From Anaerobacillus alkalilacustris (GTDB lineage Bacteria; Bacillota; Bacilli; Bacillales; Anaerobacillaceae): DNA of 64,000 nucleotides. Each line of letters opens with the position of its first letter. Position 1 is the stretch's first letter. The stretch is taken from the NCBI RefSeq assembly GCF_001866005.1, contig NZ_MLQR01000004.1, forward strand, positions 166,458-230,457, given 5' to 3'. Made by a program: the position numbers and the translations under genes. Of the stretch, positions 1 through 8,786 are shown piece by piece. The notes beneath the pieces are model-generated. The model had not been told where the DNA came from. It did not search any database and was given only the letters and a program-made list of their open reading frames with translations.

Positions 1-895
1 TATAAAAGAGCGGTACGAAGGGTAGGACTGCTACTGAAGATATAATATTAAAAATCGTTCCGGCATGTGCTAATTGCAAATTAGGTAGCGCTGTTAAGCT
101 AATAGAAATAGAGCTTAACCAACCAATAAAAGGTAAAAATAGTAAAACACCTATTATGTTTAACCAAATATGAGCAAATGCTACGAGTTTTGCCGAGTTT
201 TTTGATCCGACACTTGCTAAAATAGCTGTAAAGCAAGTCCCGATATTTGCCCCTAACACAATCCCGATGCCTGCTGGCAGGGCCAATATTCGGTCGCTCA
301 TAAAGCCCATTGCAATAGCGGTTGTGGCGGTGCTAGATTGAATTAGAGCTGATAGTACGGCTCCGACTCCAACAGCGATAAAGCTATTTTCATTTGTGAG
401 CTGTAAGAAATTATGAGCTGTAGGGATTGAAGCTATTGGATAAGCTAACGTCTCTAAACCTTGCATAGCAACAAAGATACAACCTAGACCGAAAGAAACG
501 CAACCGATACAATAAGCTACATGTTTTTTCATATTCATTAATATAACCCCAATAATTAACATAGGAATAATTCCTGATGTCAAATTAAATGCAATAATTT
601 CCGTAGTGAAACTTGTGCCGATATTTGTGCCTAGGATTATACCGATTGATTGTTTAAATGTTAAATAACTAGCTGCTACTAAACCGACAGTAATAACCAT
701 TACTGCAGAACTACTTTGTACGATCGCAGTTACTATAGTTCCTACTAACAGTCCTTTAAATGGTGTGCTAGTCATTTTTATTAAAGTTAATTTTAAACGA
801 TCCTGTGATAAATTTACTAATCCGGCTCTCATAACAGTCATACCAAAGAGAAATATTGTAATATAAACAGCAAATAGCGAAAATAACTGTTGCAT
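1..895 (-). CDS. yqeW: Na+/phosphate cotransporter, YqeW-like (C-terminus off the window)
   Basis: The minus strand is open from an ATG at 895 to the window edge, about 298 codons without a stop. An AGAGGTGAG ribosome site lies just upstream of the ATG. The protein is very hydrophobic and carries the two QSSSA/QSSTAT signatures of the Na/Pi cotransporter (PF02690) family, one in each inverted half (IVQSSSAVMVITVGL near the N-terminus, ALIQSSTATTAIAMGF near the middle). By family it imports phosphate with sodium across the cytoplasmic membrane. B. subtilis yqeW sits at the same place next to rpsU, which supports orthology. The C-terminal part is missing only because the window ends. A second family member lies at 46191-47819. 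Confidence 0.9.
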   Translation of the reverse strand, partial: MQQLFSLFAVYITIFLFGMTVMRAGLVNLSQDRLKLTLIKMTSTPFKGLLVGTIVTAIVQSSSAVMVITVGLVAASYLTFKQSIGIILGTNIGTSFTTEIIAFNLTSGIIPMLIIGVILMNMKKHVAYCIGCVSFGLGCIFVAMQGLETLAYPIASIPTAHNFLQLTNENSFIAVGVGAVLSALIQSSTATTAIAMGFMSDRILALPAGIGIVLGANIGTCFTAILASVGSKNSAKLVAFAHIWLNIIGVLLFLPFIGWLSSISISLTALPNLQLAHAGTIFNIISSVAVLPFVPLFY

Positions 896-1104
896 GATTT
901 TGTCTCACCTCTTTATCATTTGTATGGACATGTGAGTACAAGCATGACAAAAAAAATTTATAAAATTTAATGAATTTCATGATTTATTATTTTCTTCACT
1001 AAATGACTATATCTAAATAACGCTAAACCGCTCGAAAATAGATTATATTCATTGTTTTTTTTTTGGTAATTGCGAAATACGCCAATTAGTATTAATAAAA
1101 AAAG

Positions 1105-1133
1105 TTGACCTGAAAAAATGGTTATATTATAAT
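1105..1133 (+). promoter_or_regulatory. SigA-type promoter for rpsU-yqeY
   Basis: TTGACC and TATAAT are separated by exactly 17 nt. Transcription would start near 1140 and give a leader of about 165 nt before rpsU. Confidence 0.75.
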
Positions 1134-1303
1134 CTTAAAAGACATGTTTTTTATTCAACCATCGTTGAGACGGTTATCTATGAAAGTTAGTAGTTAAATG
1201 GTGGGCTTTAATTGTGATTTTTTTGCTAGCCATTAGCAAAAAAATGGGACCTACTAAGTGTAAACATGTTTCATTGGTTGTTTCGGAGGGAGGGAAATAT
1301 AAG
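1134..1303 (+). promoter_or_regulatory. Long rpsU 5' leader with hairpin
   Basis: The 896-1303 gap holds the rpsU promoter and this leader. Within it, 1218-1244 forms an inverted repeat (TTTTTTGCTA / TAGCAAAAAA around a short loop). A strong ribosome site (GGAGGGAGGG) ends the leader. Several r-protein genes of Bacilli have regulatory leaders, so autoregulation is possible, but I recognise no named motif. Confidence 0.3.
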
Positions 1304-1480
1304 ATGGCAGAGACTCGTGTTCGCAAAAATGAATCGATTGACGCTGCTCTTCGTCGCTTCAAAAAGTCAATATCTCGAGAAGGTACTTTGGCAGAAGTGA
1401 AAAAGCGTAAGCACTATGAAAAGCCTAGTGTAAAACGTAAGAAAAAGTCAGAGGCAGCAAGAAAGCGTAAGTTCTTTTAA
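1304..1480 (+). CDS. rpsU: Ribosomal protein bS21
   Basis: The 58-residue, very basic protein begins [20 protein letters not shown], the conserved S21 N-terminus, and ends in a Lys/Arg-rich tail ([15 protein letters not shown]). It is part of the 30S platform and helps base pairing near the anti-Shine-Dalgarno region. The ATG at 1304 follows a GGAGGGAGGG ribosome site. An upstream in-frame ATG at 1214 would add 30 residues not found in S21 and has no ribosome site, so it was rejected. yqeY follows 17 bp later in the same transcript, as in other Bacilli. Confidence 0.97.
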   Translation: MAETRVRKNESIDAALRRFKKSISREGTLAEVKKRKHYEKPSVKRKKKSEAARKRKFF

Positions 1481-1497
1481 GAGAGGGTGTTTTAGAT

Positions 1498-1941
1498 ATG
1501 AATCTTCTTGATCGTTTAACTGTTGATATGAAGGAAGCGATGAAGAATAAGGAAAAGCAAAAGCTCTCTGTTATTCGAATGGTTAAATCTGCTTTACAGA
1601 ATGAAGCGATTAAACTTGGAAAAGAACTTACAGAAGACGAAGCTCTAACTGTTCTGAATCGAGAACTTAAACAACGTAAAGATTCCCTCCATGAGTTTGA
1701 AAAGGCTAGTCGTGAAGACTTAGCCGAAAAAGTACGTGAAGAAATCGTTTTTTTAACAGTATACATGCCTAAACAATTATCTGAAGAAGAGGTTGCGGAA
1801 ATAGTGAAAGAAACTATCAAAGAAGTAGGAGCAGCATCAAAGTCAGATATGGGTAAGGTCATGGGTGCAATTATGCCTAAAGTAAAAGGTAAAACCGATG
1901 GCTCAGTCGTTAATCGACTCGTACAACAGTTTCTTTCATAA
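1498..1941 (+). CDS. yqeY: GatB/YqeY domain protein
   Basis: The 147-residue protein matches the usual length of the YqeY family. It starts [18 protein letters not shown] and ends with the conserved [15 protein letters not shown]...GSVVNRLV segment. The family is related to the tRNA-binding tail domain of the GatB amidotransferase subunit, but its own role is not established. It is co-transcribed with rpsU and followed directly by a strong intrinsic terminator, so the two genes form a complete unit. Confidence 0.93.
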   Translation: MNLLDRLTVDMKEAMKNKEKQKLSVIRMVKSALQNEAIKLGKELTEDEALTVLNRELKQRKDSLHEFEKASREDLAEKVREEIVFLTVYMPKQLSEEEVAEIVKETIKEVGAASKSDMGKVMGAIMPKVKGKTDGSVVNRLVQQFLS

Positions 1942-1950
1942 ATAAAACAA

Positions 1951-1978
1951 CGCCTTGTCTTATGCAAGGCGTTTTTTA
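1951..1978 (+). terminator. Intrinsic terminator of rpsU-yqeY
   Basis: Stem CGCCTTG / CAAGGCG with loop TCTTATG is followed by TTTTTT. Confidence 0.9.
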
Positions 1979-2001
1979 CTCTTTAGGTAAGGTTTTTTTA
2001 A

Positions 2002-2107
2002 TTTATCCCATTCTTATTACCGCCCTAAAGGGCCCAGTATAGAATACATTTCATCAAGTGGGGGAAGGAATCGAAAACCATCACTGATTGTTAGTTCAGC
2101 TATATTG
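2002..2107 (+). repeat. Solo structured element, family B (copy 1, degenerate)
   Basis: The segment begins TTATCCCA, contains a central AAGTGGGGGA and ends near GTTAGTTCAGCTATAT. It matches the layout of 28943-29058 and 40651-40747. There is no coding potential. It lies between the yqeY terminator and the SigW-type promoter. Confidence 0.5.
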
Positions 2108-2225
2108 GCTACTTATGAACTAAACTCCATAATACACATATTACGCGACTCAGATACTAATTCCGTTGATATTATGAAATTAACTTGGGTAAATAAAAAA
2201 TATGTGAAATCTTTTTTAAAAAGAA

Positions 2226-2251
2226 TGTAACTTTTCCATACTATATACGTA
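2226..2251 (+). promoter_or_regulatory. Sigma-W-type promoter of the nfeD-floA-yqfB operon
   Basis: TGTAAC, 16 nt spacer, CGTA. This fits the SigW consensus (TGAAAC-N16-CGTA) with the conserved AAC and CGT elements. In B. subtilis the yqeZ-yqfA-yqfB operon is a known SigW target, so the site is where knowledge predicts it. Confidence 0.7.
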
Positions 2252-2292
2252 TAAGTAATTGAGTATTTTTAAAAGAAAAAGAAAGGGGGATT

Positions 2293-3624
2293 ATGATGAA
2301 TAGATTTGTTCTCATGAGAAAACTGATATTTTTGTCCTTCATTGTTTTAGCTGGTATCATCTGGGTGTCCAAGCTGCCTGTACATAGTCAATCGAATAGT
2401 CAGGTTGTTTATTTTGTACCCATAGAGCAAGCTGTAGAACGTGGTTTAGAAGCGTTTTTAAATAGGGCTCTAGAAACAGCAGAATATGAAGGTGCTGACC
2501 ATATCGTATTAGAAATTGATACTCCAGGTGGACTTGTGGATGCGGCTACCAATATTGCAAACCTAATTAAAACCACAGAAACACCAATTACGGCTTATGT
2601 TAAAGTGCAAGCTTTGTCTGCGGGGGCGTATATTGCTTTAAATGCAGATCAAATTGTAATGGCACCAGGTACTACAATTGGTTCAGCGGCTGTTATTGAT
2701 AGTGCCGGTAATGCTGCAGAAGAGAAGGCGAATTCGATGTGGCTTGCAACAATCGAGGGTGCTGCTAGAGATCGTGATCCAATCTATGCTAGGGCAATGG
2801 CGGATAAAAATGTAGATTTACCTGAGTATCGTGCTGGAGTTGGTTATCTCTTAACATTATATGCTGATGAAGCTCTTGAAGTTGGGTATGCTGAAGCTAT
2901 AGCTAAAGATCGGACTGAGCTTCTTGAATTTATTGGAATGGAAAATGCGGAAGTTAGGGAAATTGAAGTAAGCTTTGCTGAGAAAGTTGCAAGGTTTGTT
3001 ACACATCCAGTCATTATTCCAATTTTACTATCAATTGGCAGTCTAGGCTTAGTATTGGAGCTATATTCACCAGGCTTTGGGATACCAGGAATTATGGGCT
3101 TATCTGCTTTACTTTTATTTTTCTTTGGGCATTTAGTTGCTGGCTTTGCTGGTTATGAGACATTAATTGTATTTGGTGCAGGGATACTCTTGATAATTAT
3201 TGAAATATTTTTCCCGGGATTTGGAATTTTTGGAGTCTTAGGAATCGTAGCTATTATAGGAAGTATGGTACTTGCGTCTTATTCGACCGTTAATATTTTA
3301 TTATCGATCTTAGTTGCAACTGTAGTATCTGTAGTAGCTTCAATCTTAATGTTCAAATTTTTTGGATATCGAGGCCCACTAAAAAGGTTAATTTTAACTG
3401 ACTCTACTAAGTCTGAATTAGGCTATGTTTCAAGTGTGACTCGCAAGGAGCTTGTTGGGAAAATTGGTATAGTAACAACTAGGTTAAGACCTTCAGGAAC
3501 TGCTATATTTGAAGAGGAACGACTTGACGTTGTATCTGAAGGTGGGTATATTGAACAAGGGGAGAAAGTAAAGATAATATCTTCAGTAGGTTCTAGAATA
3601 GTTGTCCGGCAAATAAAAGAATAA
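2293..3624 (+). CDS. yqeZ: Membrane-bound NfeD-family serine protease (NfeD1b type)
   Basis: The 443-residue protein has three parts. An N-terminal signal or anchor segment (about 8-30) is followed by a ClpP-fold protease domain (about 35-230) with IDTPGGLVDAATNIA and QALSAGAYIAL, the latter holding the expected catalytic serine. The C-terminus has several membrane helices (about 235-355) and an OB-fold NfeD domain ending in RIVVRQIKE. NfeD proteins are partners of flotillin/SPFH proteins, and the FloA gene follows directly. Expression from the SigW-type promoter suggests a role in envelope stress and membrane microdomains. Two consecutive ATGs (2293, 2296) follow GAAAGGGGG and either could be used. 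Confidence 0.92.
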   Translation: MMNRFVLMRKLIFLSFIVLAGIIWVSKLPVHSQSNSQVVYFVPIEQAVERGLEAFLNRALETAEYEGADHIVLEIDTPGGLVDAATNIANLIKTTETPITAYVKVQALSAGAYIALNADQIVMAPGTTIGSAAVIDSAGNAAEEKANSMWLATIEGAARDRDPIYARAMADKNVDLPEYRAGVGYLLTLYADEALEVGYAEAIAKDRTELLEFIGMENAEVREIEVSFAEKVARFVTHPVIIPILLSIGSLGLVLELYSPGFGIPGIMGLSALLLFFFGHLVAGFAGYETLIVFGAGILLIIIEIFFPGFGIFGVLGIVAIIGSMVLASYSTVNILLSILVATVVSVVASILMFKFFGYRGPLKRLILTDSTKSELGYVSSVTRKELVGKIGIVTTRLRPSGTAIFEEERLDVVSEGGYIEQGEKVKIISSVGSRIVVRQIKE

Positions 3625-3665
3625 GGCAATAACCACGATTCATTAAAAATAAGGAGGAAATAAAC

Positions 3666-4655
3666 ATGGAAGAAATCTTTTTACTTATTATTGTAGGCTT
3701 AGTCATTATCGCATTTGCAATCTTATTTACGTTTGTCCCAGTTATGCTATGGATTTCAGCACTAGCAGCGGGGGTACGTGTAGGTATTTTTCAACTAGTT
3801 GGAATGAGACTTCGTCGTGTTATTCCGGCTCGTGTAGTTAATCCGTTAATTAAGGCTGTAAAAGCAGGACTGGAATTAAGTACAAACCAGCTAGAAGGTC
3901 ATTATTTAGCAGGTGGTAACGTTGACCGTGTAGTAAATGCATTGATCGCTGCTCAAAGAGCAAACATTGATTTAAGTTTTGAAAGAGCGGCAGCGATTGA
4001 TCTTGCTGGACGTGATGTATTAGAGGCAGTTCAGATGAGTGTTAATCCAAAAGTTATTGAAACTCCATTTATTGCTGGTGTTGCTATGGATGGGATTGAA
4101 GTAAAAGCAAAAGCTCGTATTACTGTTCGAGCTAATATTGACCGATTAGTCGGTGGTGCGGGTGAAGATACTGTCATCGCTCGTGTAGGTGAAGGGATTG
4201 TATCAACAATTGGGTCGGCTGAAAATCACAAAAAAGTCCTAGAGAATCCAGACATGATTTCACAAACAGTATTGTCAAAAGGCTTAGATGCAGGAACAGC
4301 TTTTGAAATCTTATCGATAGATATTGCAGATATTGATATCGGGAAAAATATTGGTGCTGAGCTTCAAACTGACCAAGCTGAGGCTGATAAAAAGATTGCA
4401 CAGGCTAAAGCAGAAGAGCGTCGTGCTATGGCGGTAGCAAAAGAACAAGAGATGAAGGCTAAAGTAGAAGAAATGCGTGCAAAAGTTGTGGAAGCAGAAG
4501 CAGAGATTCCTCTTGCCATGTCTGAAGCATTACGTTCAGGTAACATCGGTGTTATGGATTATATGAATATCCAAAATATTTTAGCTGATACAGATATGAG
4601 AGATTCCATTGGTAAGGCTACCGATGATGGTAAGAAAGATGGAAATAAACAATAA
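3666..4655 (+). CDS. floA: Flotillin-like protein FloA
   Basis: The 329-residue protein has an N-terminal hydrophobic hairpin (about 3-45), then an SPFH-like domain and an Ala/Glu/Lys-rich coiled coil (about 235-290; [20 protein letters not shown]). This is the YqfA/UPF0365 architecture and normal length. FloA organises functional membrane microdomains and is encoded with an NfeD partner, as here. An AAGGAGG ribosome site precedes the ATG. Confidence 0.95.
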   Translation: MEEIFLLIIVGLVIIAFAILFTFVPVMLWISALAAGVRVGIFQLVGMRLRRVIPARVVNPLIKAVKAGLELSTNQLEGHYLAGGNVDRVVNALIAAQRANIDLSFERAAAIDLAGRDVLEAVQMSVNPKVIETPFIAGVAMDGIEVKAKARITVRANIDRLVGGAGEDTVIARVGEGIVSTIGSAENHKKVLENPDMISQTVLSKGLDAGTAFEILSIDIADIDIGKNIGAELQTDQAEADKKIAQAKAEERRAMAVAKEQEMKAKVEEMRAKVVEAEAEIPLAMSEALRSGNIGVMDYMNIQNILADTDMRDSIGKATDDGKKDGNKQ

Positions 4656-4695
4656 TAACTATCTAATGGTACCATTAGAAAGGAGGCCATAAAAA

Positions 4696-5226
4696 ATGGA
4701 GGATCTCCTAAGATATATAACTGCAAATCCTTTTTTACTTTTTCTAATTATTGGTGCGATTTTAAGTTTCTTTCAAAAAGGTAAAGAGCAAGAAAAAAAG
4801 AAGCAACCAAATAAAACTAATCGACCAGCTGGTACAGGGCGACAAGAAGTCGATTGGAGAGAAATATTTCGTCAGGAAATAGAACCAAACACAGTACCTC
4901 AAAAACAAAGAAAAGAAACTTACACCATCAATGACGTACAAGAACCTAAACATTCTTTAGATGAAGTGAATCAAGGTAATAAAATATTAGAGAAATATGA
5001 ACAAACAAAGCGTAAGAAAGAAACTGCTAAAAGATATGAACGTAAATTAAAAGACTCTCCTATTTCTCAAGGCGACATTACAGCTCAAAATCAGGTTAAA
5101 TTAGACTTCTCAAATATTTCTAGAGAAGATGCAATTAAAGGAGTTGTTTGGTCAGAAATTTTAGGAAAGCCAAGGGCAAAAGGTTCATATCGTCCTTCCC
5201 TTAATACAATTAGAAAAAAAGGTTAA
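4696..5226 (+). CDS. yqfB: YqfB-like membrane-anchored protein, third gene of the SigW-type operon
   Basis: The 176-residue protein has one N-terminal transmembrane segment (about 8-25) followed by a highly charged Lys/Gln/Glu-rich cytoplasmic region predicted to be mostly disordered or coiled. The C-terminus carries a short conserved-looking segment (ISREDAIKGVVWSEILGKPR). Position and size fit B. subtilis yqfB, whose function is unknown. Its stop codon is inside the stem of the operon terminator. AAAGGAGG precedes the start. Confidence 0.8.
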   Translation: MEDLLRYITANPFLLFLIIGAILSFFQKGKEQEKKKQPNKTNRPAGTGRQEVDWREIFRQEIEPNTVPQKQRKETYTINDVQEPKHSLDEVNQGNKILEKYEQTKRKKETAKRYERKLKDSPISQGDITAQNQVKLDFSNISREDAIKGVVWSEILGKPRAKGSYRPSLNTIRKKG

Positions 5227-5246
5227 GCTTATGCTTAGCCTTTTTT
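5217..5246 (+). terminator. Terminator of the nfeD-floA-yqfB operon
   Basis: Stem AGGTTAAGC / GCTTAGCCT with TTAT loop and TTTTTT tail. The yqfB stop codon lies in the left arm. Confidence 0.85.
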
Positions 5247-5303
5247 GTGTGAAAAATCTCCAATTCATAGTATTTACCACCCATATATTTTTGGATTATT
5301 TTC

Positions 5304-6026
5304 AAGAAAAGCGCAAGCGCCTAGGTCACGAGCAGTTGCTCCTGTGCCACTCCGTTTGCTCAAGAGCAGTTGCTCCTGTGCCACTCCGTTTGCTCAAGAG
5401 CAGTTGCTCCTGTGCCACTCCGTTTGCTCAAGAGCAGTTGCTCCTGTGCCACTCCGTTTGCTCAAGAGCAGTTGCTCCTGTGCCACTCCGTTTGCTCAAG
5501 AGCAGTTGCTCCTGTGCCACTCCGTTTGCTCAAGAGCAGTTGCTCCTGTGCCACTCCGTTTGCTCAAGAGCAGTTGCTCCTGTGCCACTCCGTTTGCTCA
5601 AGAGCAGTTGTTTTCCGTGCGACGAGTAACCGCAGGAGCAAATGTTTTCCGTGCGACGAGTAACCGCAGGAGCAAATGTTTTCCGTGCGACGAGTAACCG
5701 CAGGAGCAAATGTTTTCCGTGCGACGAGTAACCGCAGGAGCAAAGCCGCTTCGAAGTAATCCAAGTAGTAGCTTCACTGGGGCGGCCTTTGACAGATGCC
5801 GCTCTTTGGCTTCCTACGTGCTTTTGCATCTTCTAGTATTGCTTCGTAGAGCTTCCTCGAAGCAGTGTTTTGTGCGACGAGTAATCGCAGGAGCAAAGCT
5901 GCATGAAGCTATTCAGAGACGTTATTCATGTAGTTATTGAAGTCAGTTGCTTGACTGAAGTGACCGAGCTCGTAGGCTGCTTGCGCTAGACAGTTTCCAA
6001 GTTAGAAGTTTATAAATTCTGATTAT
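5304..6026 (-). repeat. Family A modular repeat, copy 1 (largest, carries the 34-bp array)
   Basis: On the minus strand this starts with the family's TTTATAAACTTCTAACTTGG and CTGTCTAGCGCAAGC end and finishes with GCGCTTGCGCTTTTCTT. It is about 720 bp against 150-340 bp for most copies. The difference is the tandem array at 5330-5737. It fills the gene-free gap between yqfB and yqfC. It is the only full copy in this orientation. Confidence 0.9.
5330..5737 (+). repeat. Tandem array of twelve 34-bp units in two sequence types
   Basis: Eight near-identical alpha units (5330-5601, each starting GAGCAGTTGCTCCTGTGCCA) are followed without a break, in the same 34-nt register, by four beta units (5602-5737, containing TTTTCCGTGCGACGAGTAAC). 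The first beta unit begins with the alpha sequence GAGCAGTTG. The unit has no stop codon in the forward frames, so long but meaningless ORFs cross it. A single extra beta-like unit lies at about 5866-5900. Beta units recur at 37877-37975, about 43875 and 62951-63011. Confidence 0.95.
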
Positions 6027-6038
6027 AATTAAAAAAGA

Positions 6039-6068
6039 GTGATACCTTTCCTCCTTTTCACATAAAAA
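6039..6068 (+). promoter_or_regulatory. Possible sigma-E promoter of yqfCD
   Basis: GTGATACC, 14 nt, CATAAAAA resembles the SigE consensus (ATA element, about 14 nt, CATA). B. subtilis yqfC-yqfD is mother-cell expressed, which fits. The match is partial. Confidence 0.4.
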
Positions 6069-6094
6069 TGATATGAAAGGGGGGTCGTTACATT

Positions 6095-6391
6095 ATGAGG
6101 AAGATAAATAAGATGGTCAGAAAATGGATGACAGATAAAATGGAACTTCCTGCAGATGTTACGATGGATCTACCGAGGATTACGATGATTGGACAACTGC
6201 ATATTTATATCGAAAATCATCGTGGAGTCTTGAAATTCTCTAATCAAGAATTAAGGCTTTTATTAGAACAAGGACAACTACTAGTAAAAGGAAACCATTT
6301 TGTGATTAAGACGATTTTACCTGAAGAGCTTTTACTCGAAGGAACAATCGATCAAGTTATTTACATAAATGAGGAGAAGAAAAAAAGTTAG
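6095..6391 (+). CDS. yqfC: Sporulation protein YqfC
   Basis: The 98-residue protein has the YqfC family pattern: a basic N-terminus, then LPADVTMDLPRITMIGQLHI, then a beta-rich YabP/YqfC fold (IENHRGVLKFSNQELRLLLEQGQLLVKG). The family belongs to the sporulation programme; its biochemical role is not known. The ATG follows AAAGGGGGG. yqfD starts 13 bp after its stop, so they form an operon as in B. subtilis. Confidence 0.93.
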   Translation: MRKINKMVRKWMTDKMELPADVTMDLPRITMIGQLHIYIENHRGVLKFSNQELRLLLEQGQLLVKGNHFVIKTILPEELLLEGTIDQVIYINEEKKKS

Positions 6392-6404
6392 TAAGGAGGA
6401 TAAT

Positions 6405-7592
6405 ATGAAAAACTCATGGACGAACAGATTTTCAGGTTTTATTCGTATAAAAGTAGTTGGAAAGTATACCGAACTCTTTTTAAATAGGTGTATACATCAA
6501 AAAATATCTATCTGGCATATACGTAAGGTAGGAGATGAAACGATAATTTGCTATTTATCTTTAGAAGATGCACATCGTATTCGTCCAATTGTAAGAGAAA
6601 CAAATGTAAAAGTTTATTTTATTGAAAGAAAAGGTATGCCATTTATCATTAGGAAAATGATCTCGCGAGGAGGTTTTGTTGCAGGTCTAGTAAGCTTTGT
6701 TGTCATATTATTTATTTTATCAAACATGGTATGGGGGATAAAAATAGAAGGAGCATCACCGCAAGTAGAGCATCAACTAACTCAAGCCGTTACAGAATTA
6801 GGAATAAAAAAAGGAAAGTTTCAATTCCTATTACCGAGTGTCGAAGAAATTCAAATGCTAGTTACAGAGGAAATTGAGGAAGCGACGTGGATAGGTGTAA
6901 CGTTAAGTGGGACGACCTTTCATTTTAATGTAGTAGAAAAATCACTTCCAGAAAAGCAAGAACAAATTTCCCCAAGACATTTAGTTTCAAAGAAAAAAGC
7001 CATTATTTATGATATTTTTGTTGAAAAAGGCCAAGGCAAAGTCTCACCTAACGATTTTGTTGAAAAAGGAGAAACGTTAATTAGTGGTTTCATCGGAAAA
7101 GAAGGAAATATGGAGATTGCACCAGCAAAAGGGAAAGTACTTGGTGAAATTTGGTACAAGTCTACTGTTTCCGTTCCACTAGAAAGTGAATTTTCAACTC
7201 TTACTGGTGAAAAAAAAATCAAACATTCTCTATCGGTAGTAAATTTCCCAATTACTTTTTGGGGGTTTGGTGATCCACAATACTCTCAATACGAAGTAAA
7301 TGAATATGAAAATACCTTACAGTTTTTAAACTGGCAGCTTCCACTTAGATACCATAAAAAAGTGGTGCTAGAAAAAGAAACGCTAATTCGCGAATACAGT
7401 GAAGAAGAAGCAATTGAAGTTGCTACCTTAATGGCAAGAGACGAGTTAATGAAAAAAATAGACGACGATGCAGTAATAAAAGGGGAAAAAGTTTTGCACC
7501 AAACCATAGAGAATGGTAAAGTTAAATTAATGATACACTACCAAGTAATAGAAGATATTACCGAAATACAACCAATCATTCAAGGGGATTGA
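6405..7592 (+). CDS. yqfD: Sporulation protein YqfD
   Basis: The 395-residue protein has a soluble N-terminal region (1-80), one transmembrane helix (about 88-112, FVAGLVSFVVILFILSNMVW) and a large outer domain of the YqfD type, matching the B. subtilis protein in size. The start is the ATG at 6405 just after AAGGAGG; an in-frame upstream start at 6369 lies inside yqfC and was rejected. The family is required for stage IV sporulation. The stop codon overlaps the first possible phoH start (ATTGA). Confidence 0.93.
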   Translation: MKNSWTNRFSGFIRIKVVGKYTELFLNRCIHQKISIWHIRKVGDETIICYLSLEDAHRIRPIVRETNVKVYFIERKGMPFIIRKMISRGGFVAGLVSFVVILFILSNMVWGIKIEGASPQVEHQLTQAVTELGIKKGKFQFLLPSVEEIQMLVTEEIEEATWIGVTLSGTTFHFNVVEKSLPEKQEQISPRHLVSKKKAIIYDIFVEKGQGKVSPNDFVEKGETLISGFIGKEGNMEIAPAKGKVLGEIWYKSTVSVPLESEFSTLTGEKKIKHSLSVVNFPITFWGFGDPQYSQYEVNEYENTLQFLNWQLPLRYHKKVVLEKETLIREYSEEEAIEVATLMARDELMKKIDDDAVIKGEKVLHQTIENGKVKLMIHYQVIEDITEIQPIIQGD

Positions 7593-7597
7593 GAATA

Positions 7598-8557
7598 TTG
7601 TCAGAAATACTTATTGATCTACAATTAGAAAAAGCAAACGAAGCTCAAAGTTTATTTGGGCCAAATGATTTACACCTAAAAATAATGGAGCAAAAATTAG
7701 GAGTATCCATTGTTACAAGGGGAGAAAAAATTTTAGTAACTGGTGAAGATGCGAAAATCTCCATTGTTAATGATGTTATAGATGCTCTCATTACCCTAAT
7801 TCGTAAAGGAACACATATTTCAGAACGAGACATCATTTATGCAGTACAACTAGCAGAAAAAGGAATGCTTGAAGAGTTACTTGAACTATATCAAGAAAAA
7901 ATTGCTGTTAATGTAAAGGGAAAGCCGATATTGGTGAAAACTTTAGGACAACGGCATTACATTACAGCATTAAGAAAAAGGGATATTGTTTTTGGAATCG
8001 GACCGGCTGGAACTGGAAAAACATATTTAGCAGTAGTGATGGCAGTAACAGCCTTAAAAGATGGTTTTGTAAAACGAATTGTTTTAACCAGACCCGCAGT
8101 TGAAGCGGGGGAAAGCTTAGGTTTTTTACCTGGAGATTTGAAGGAAAAAGTGGATCCGTATTTGCGACCATTGTACGACGCACTACACGATGTACTAGGA
8201 GTAGAGCAAACGGTTCGTTTGATGGAAAGAGGAACGATAGAAATTGCTCCTTTAGCTTATATGAGAGGTAGAACTCTTGATGATTCTTTTGTGATCTTAG
8301 ATGAAGCACAAAATACAACATCGGAGCAAATAAAAATGTTTCTTACAAGATTAGGTTTTGGATCCAAGATGGTGATAACTGGTGATTTAACCCAGGTTGA
8401 TTTACCAAAGGGGAAAAAATCTGGTTTAAAGACAGCGCTTGAAGTGTTAAATGAAGTACAAGGTATTGACTTTATTCATTTACAAGCTACTGATGTAGTT
8501 CGACATACACTTGTTCAAAAAGTAATAAATGCATATGAAAAATTAGATAAAGAATAA
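7598..8557 (+). CDS. phoH: PhoH-like ATPase
   Basis: The 319-residue protein equals the B. subtilis length. It has a KH-like N-terminal part and a PhoH P-loop ATPase domain with GPAGTGKT (about residue 136) and the Walker B ILDEAQN (about 233). PhoH proteins are ATPases linked to RNA metabolism. I chose the TTG at 7598 because AAGGGG at 7582-7587 is about 10 nt upstream; the TTG at 7589 would leave almost no spacing. The neighbourhood yqfD-phoH-pgpH-ybeY is classic for Bacilli, and PhoH and YbeY often occur together. Confidence 0.93.
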   Translation: MSEILIDLQLEKANEAQSLFGPNDLHLKIMEQKLGVSIVTRGEKILVTGEDAKISIVNDVIDALITLIRKGTHISERDIIYAVQLAEKGMLEELLELYQEKIAVNVKGKPILVKTLGQRHYITALRKRDIVFGIGPAGTGKTYLAVVMAVTALKDGFVKRIVLTRPAVEAGESLGFLPGDLKEKVDPYLRPLYDALHDVLGVEQTVRLMERGTIEIAPLAYMRGRTLDDSFVILDEAQNTTSEQIKMFLTRLGFGSKMVITGDLTQVDLPKGKKSGLKTALEVLNEVQGIDFIHLQATDVVRHTLVQKVINAYEKLDKE

Positions 8558-8601
8558 TGTTACAATGAGCATCTACTAAATTAATATTGTATAATAAAAT
8601 T

Positions 8602-8633
8602 GAGAATTAACACTCTATTGTTAATTCTCGATT
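8602..8633 (+). terminator. Terminator-like hairpin after phoH
   Basis: Perfect stem GAGAATTAAC / GTTAATTCTC. The following tract (GATTTTCAATTT) is only moderately T-rich, so it may attenuate rather than stop transcription into pgpH. Confidence 0.55.
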
Positions 8634-8786
8634 TTCAATTTAGGGATAATCCTTCATAATACTGCTTTTCGTAACTAACATACTTTATTTAATTTTATTG
8701 GTACTTTTTAACTATATAGTTTTGTATCGCTTTGTTAAAGTAATTTGGAAAATTAGCTTGATATGAAAAATAAAGAGGTGAGCAAC

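Noticed and set aside
5330..5737. CRISPR array
   Set aside because: Units are contiguous, with no unique spacers between repeats and no cas genes nearby.
5231..5940. Several long overlapping ORFs with repeated peptides such as SRAVAPVPLRLLKSS
   Set aside because: They exist only because the 34-bp unit has no stop codon in these frames. The three frames give three different peptides, none with a ribosome site.
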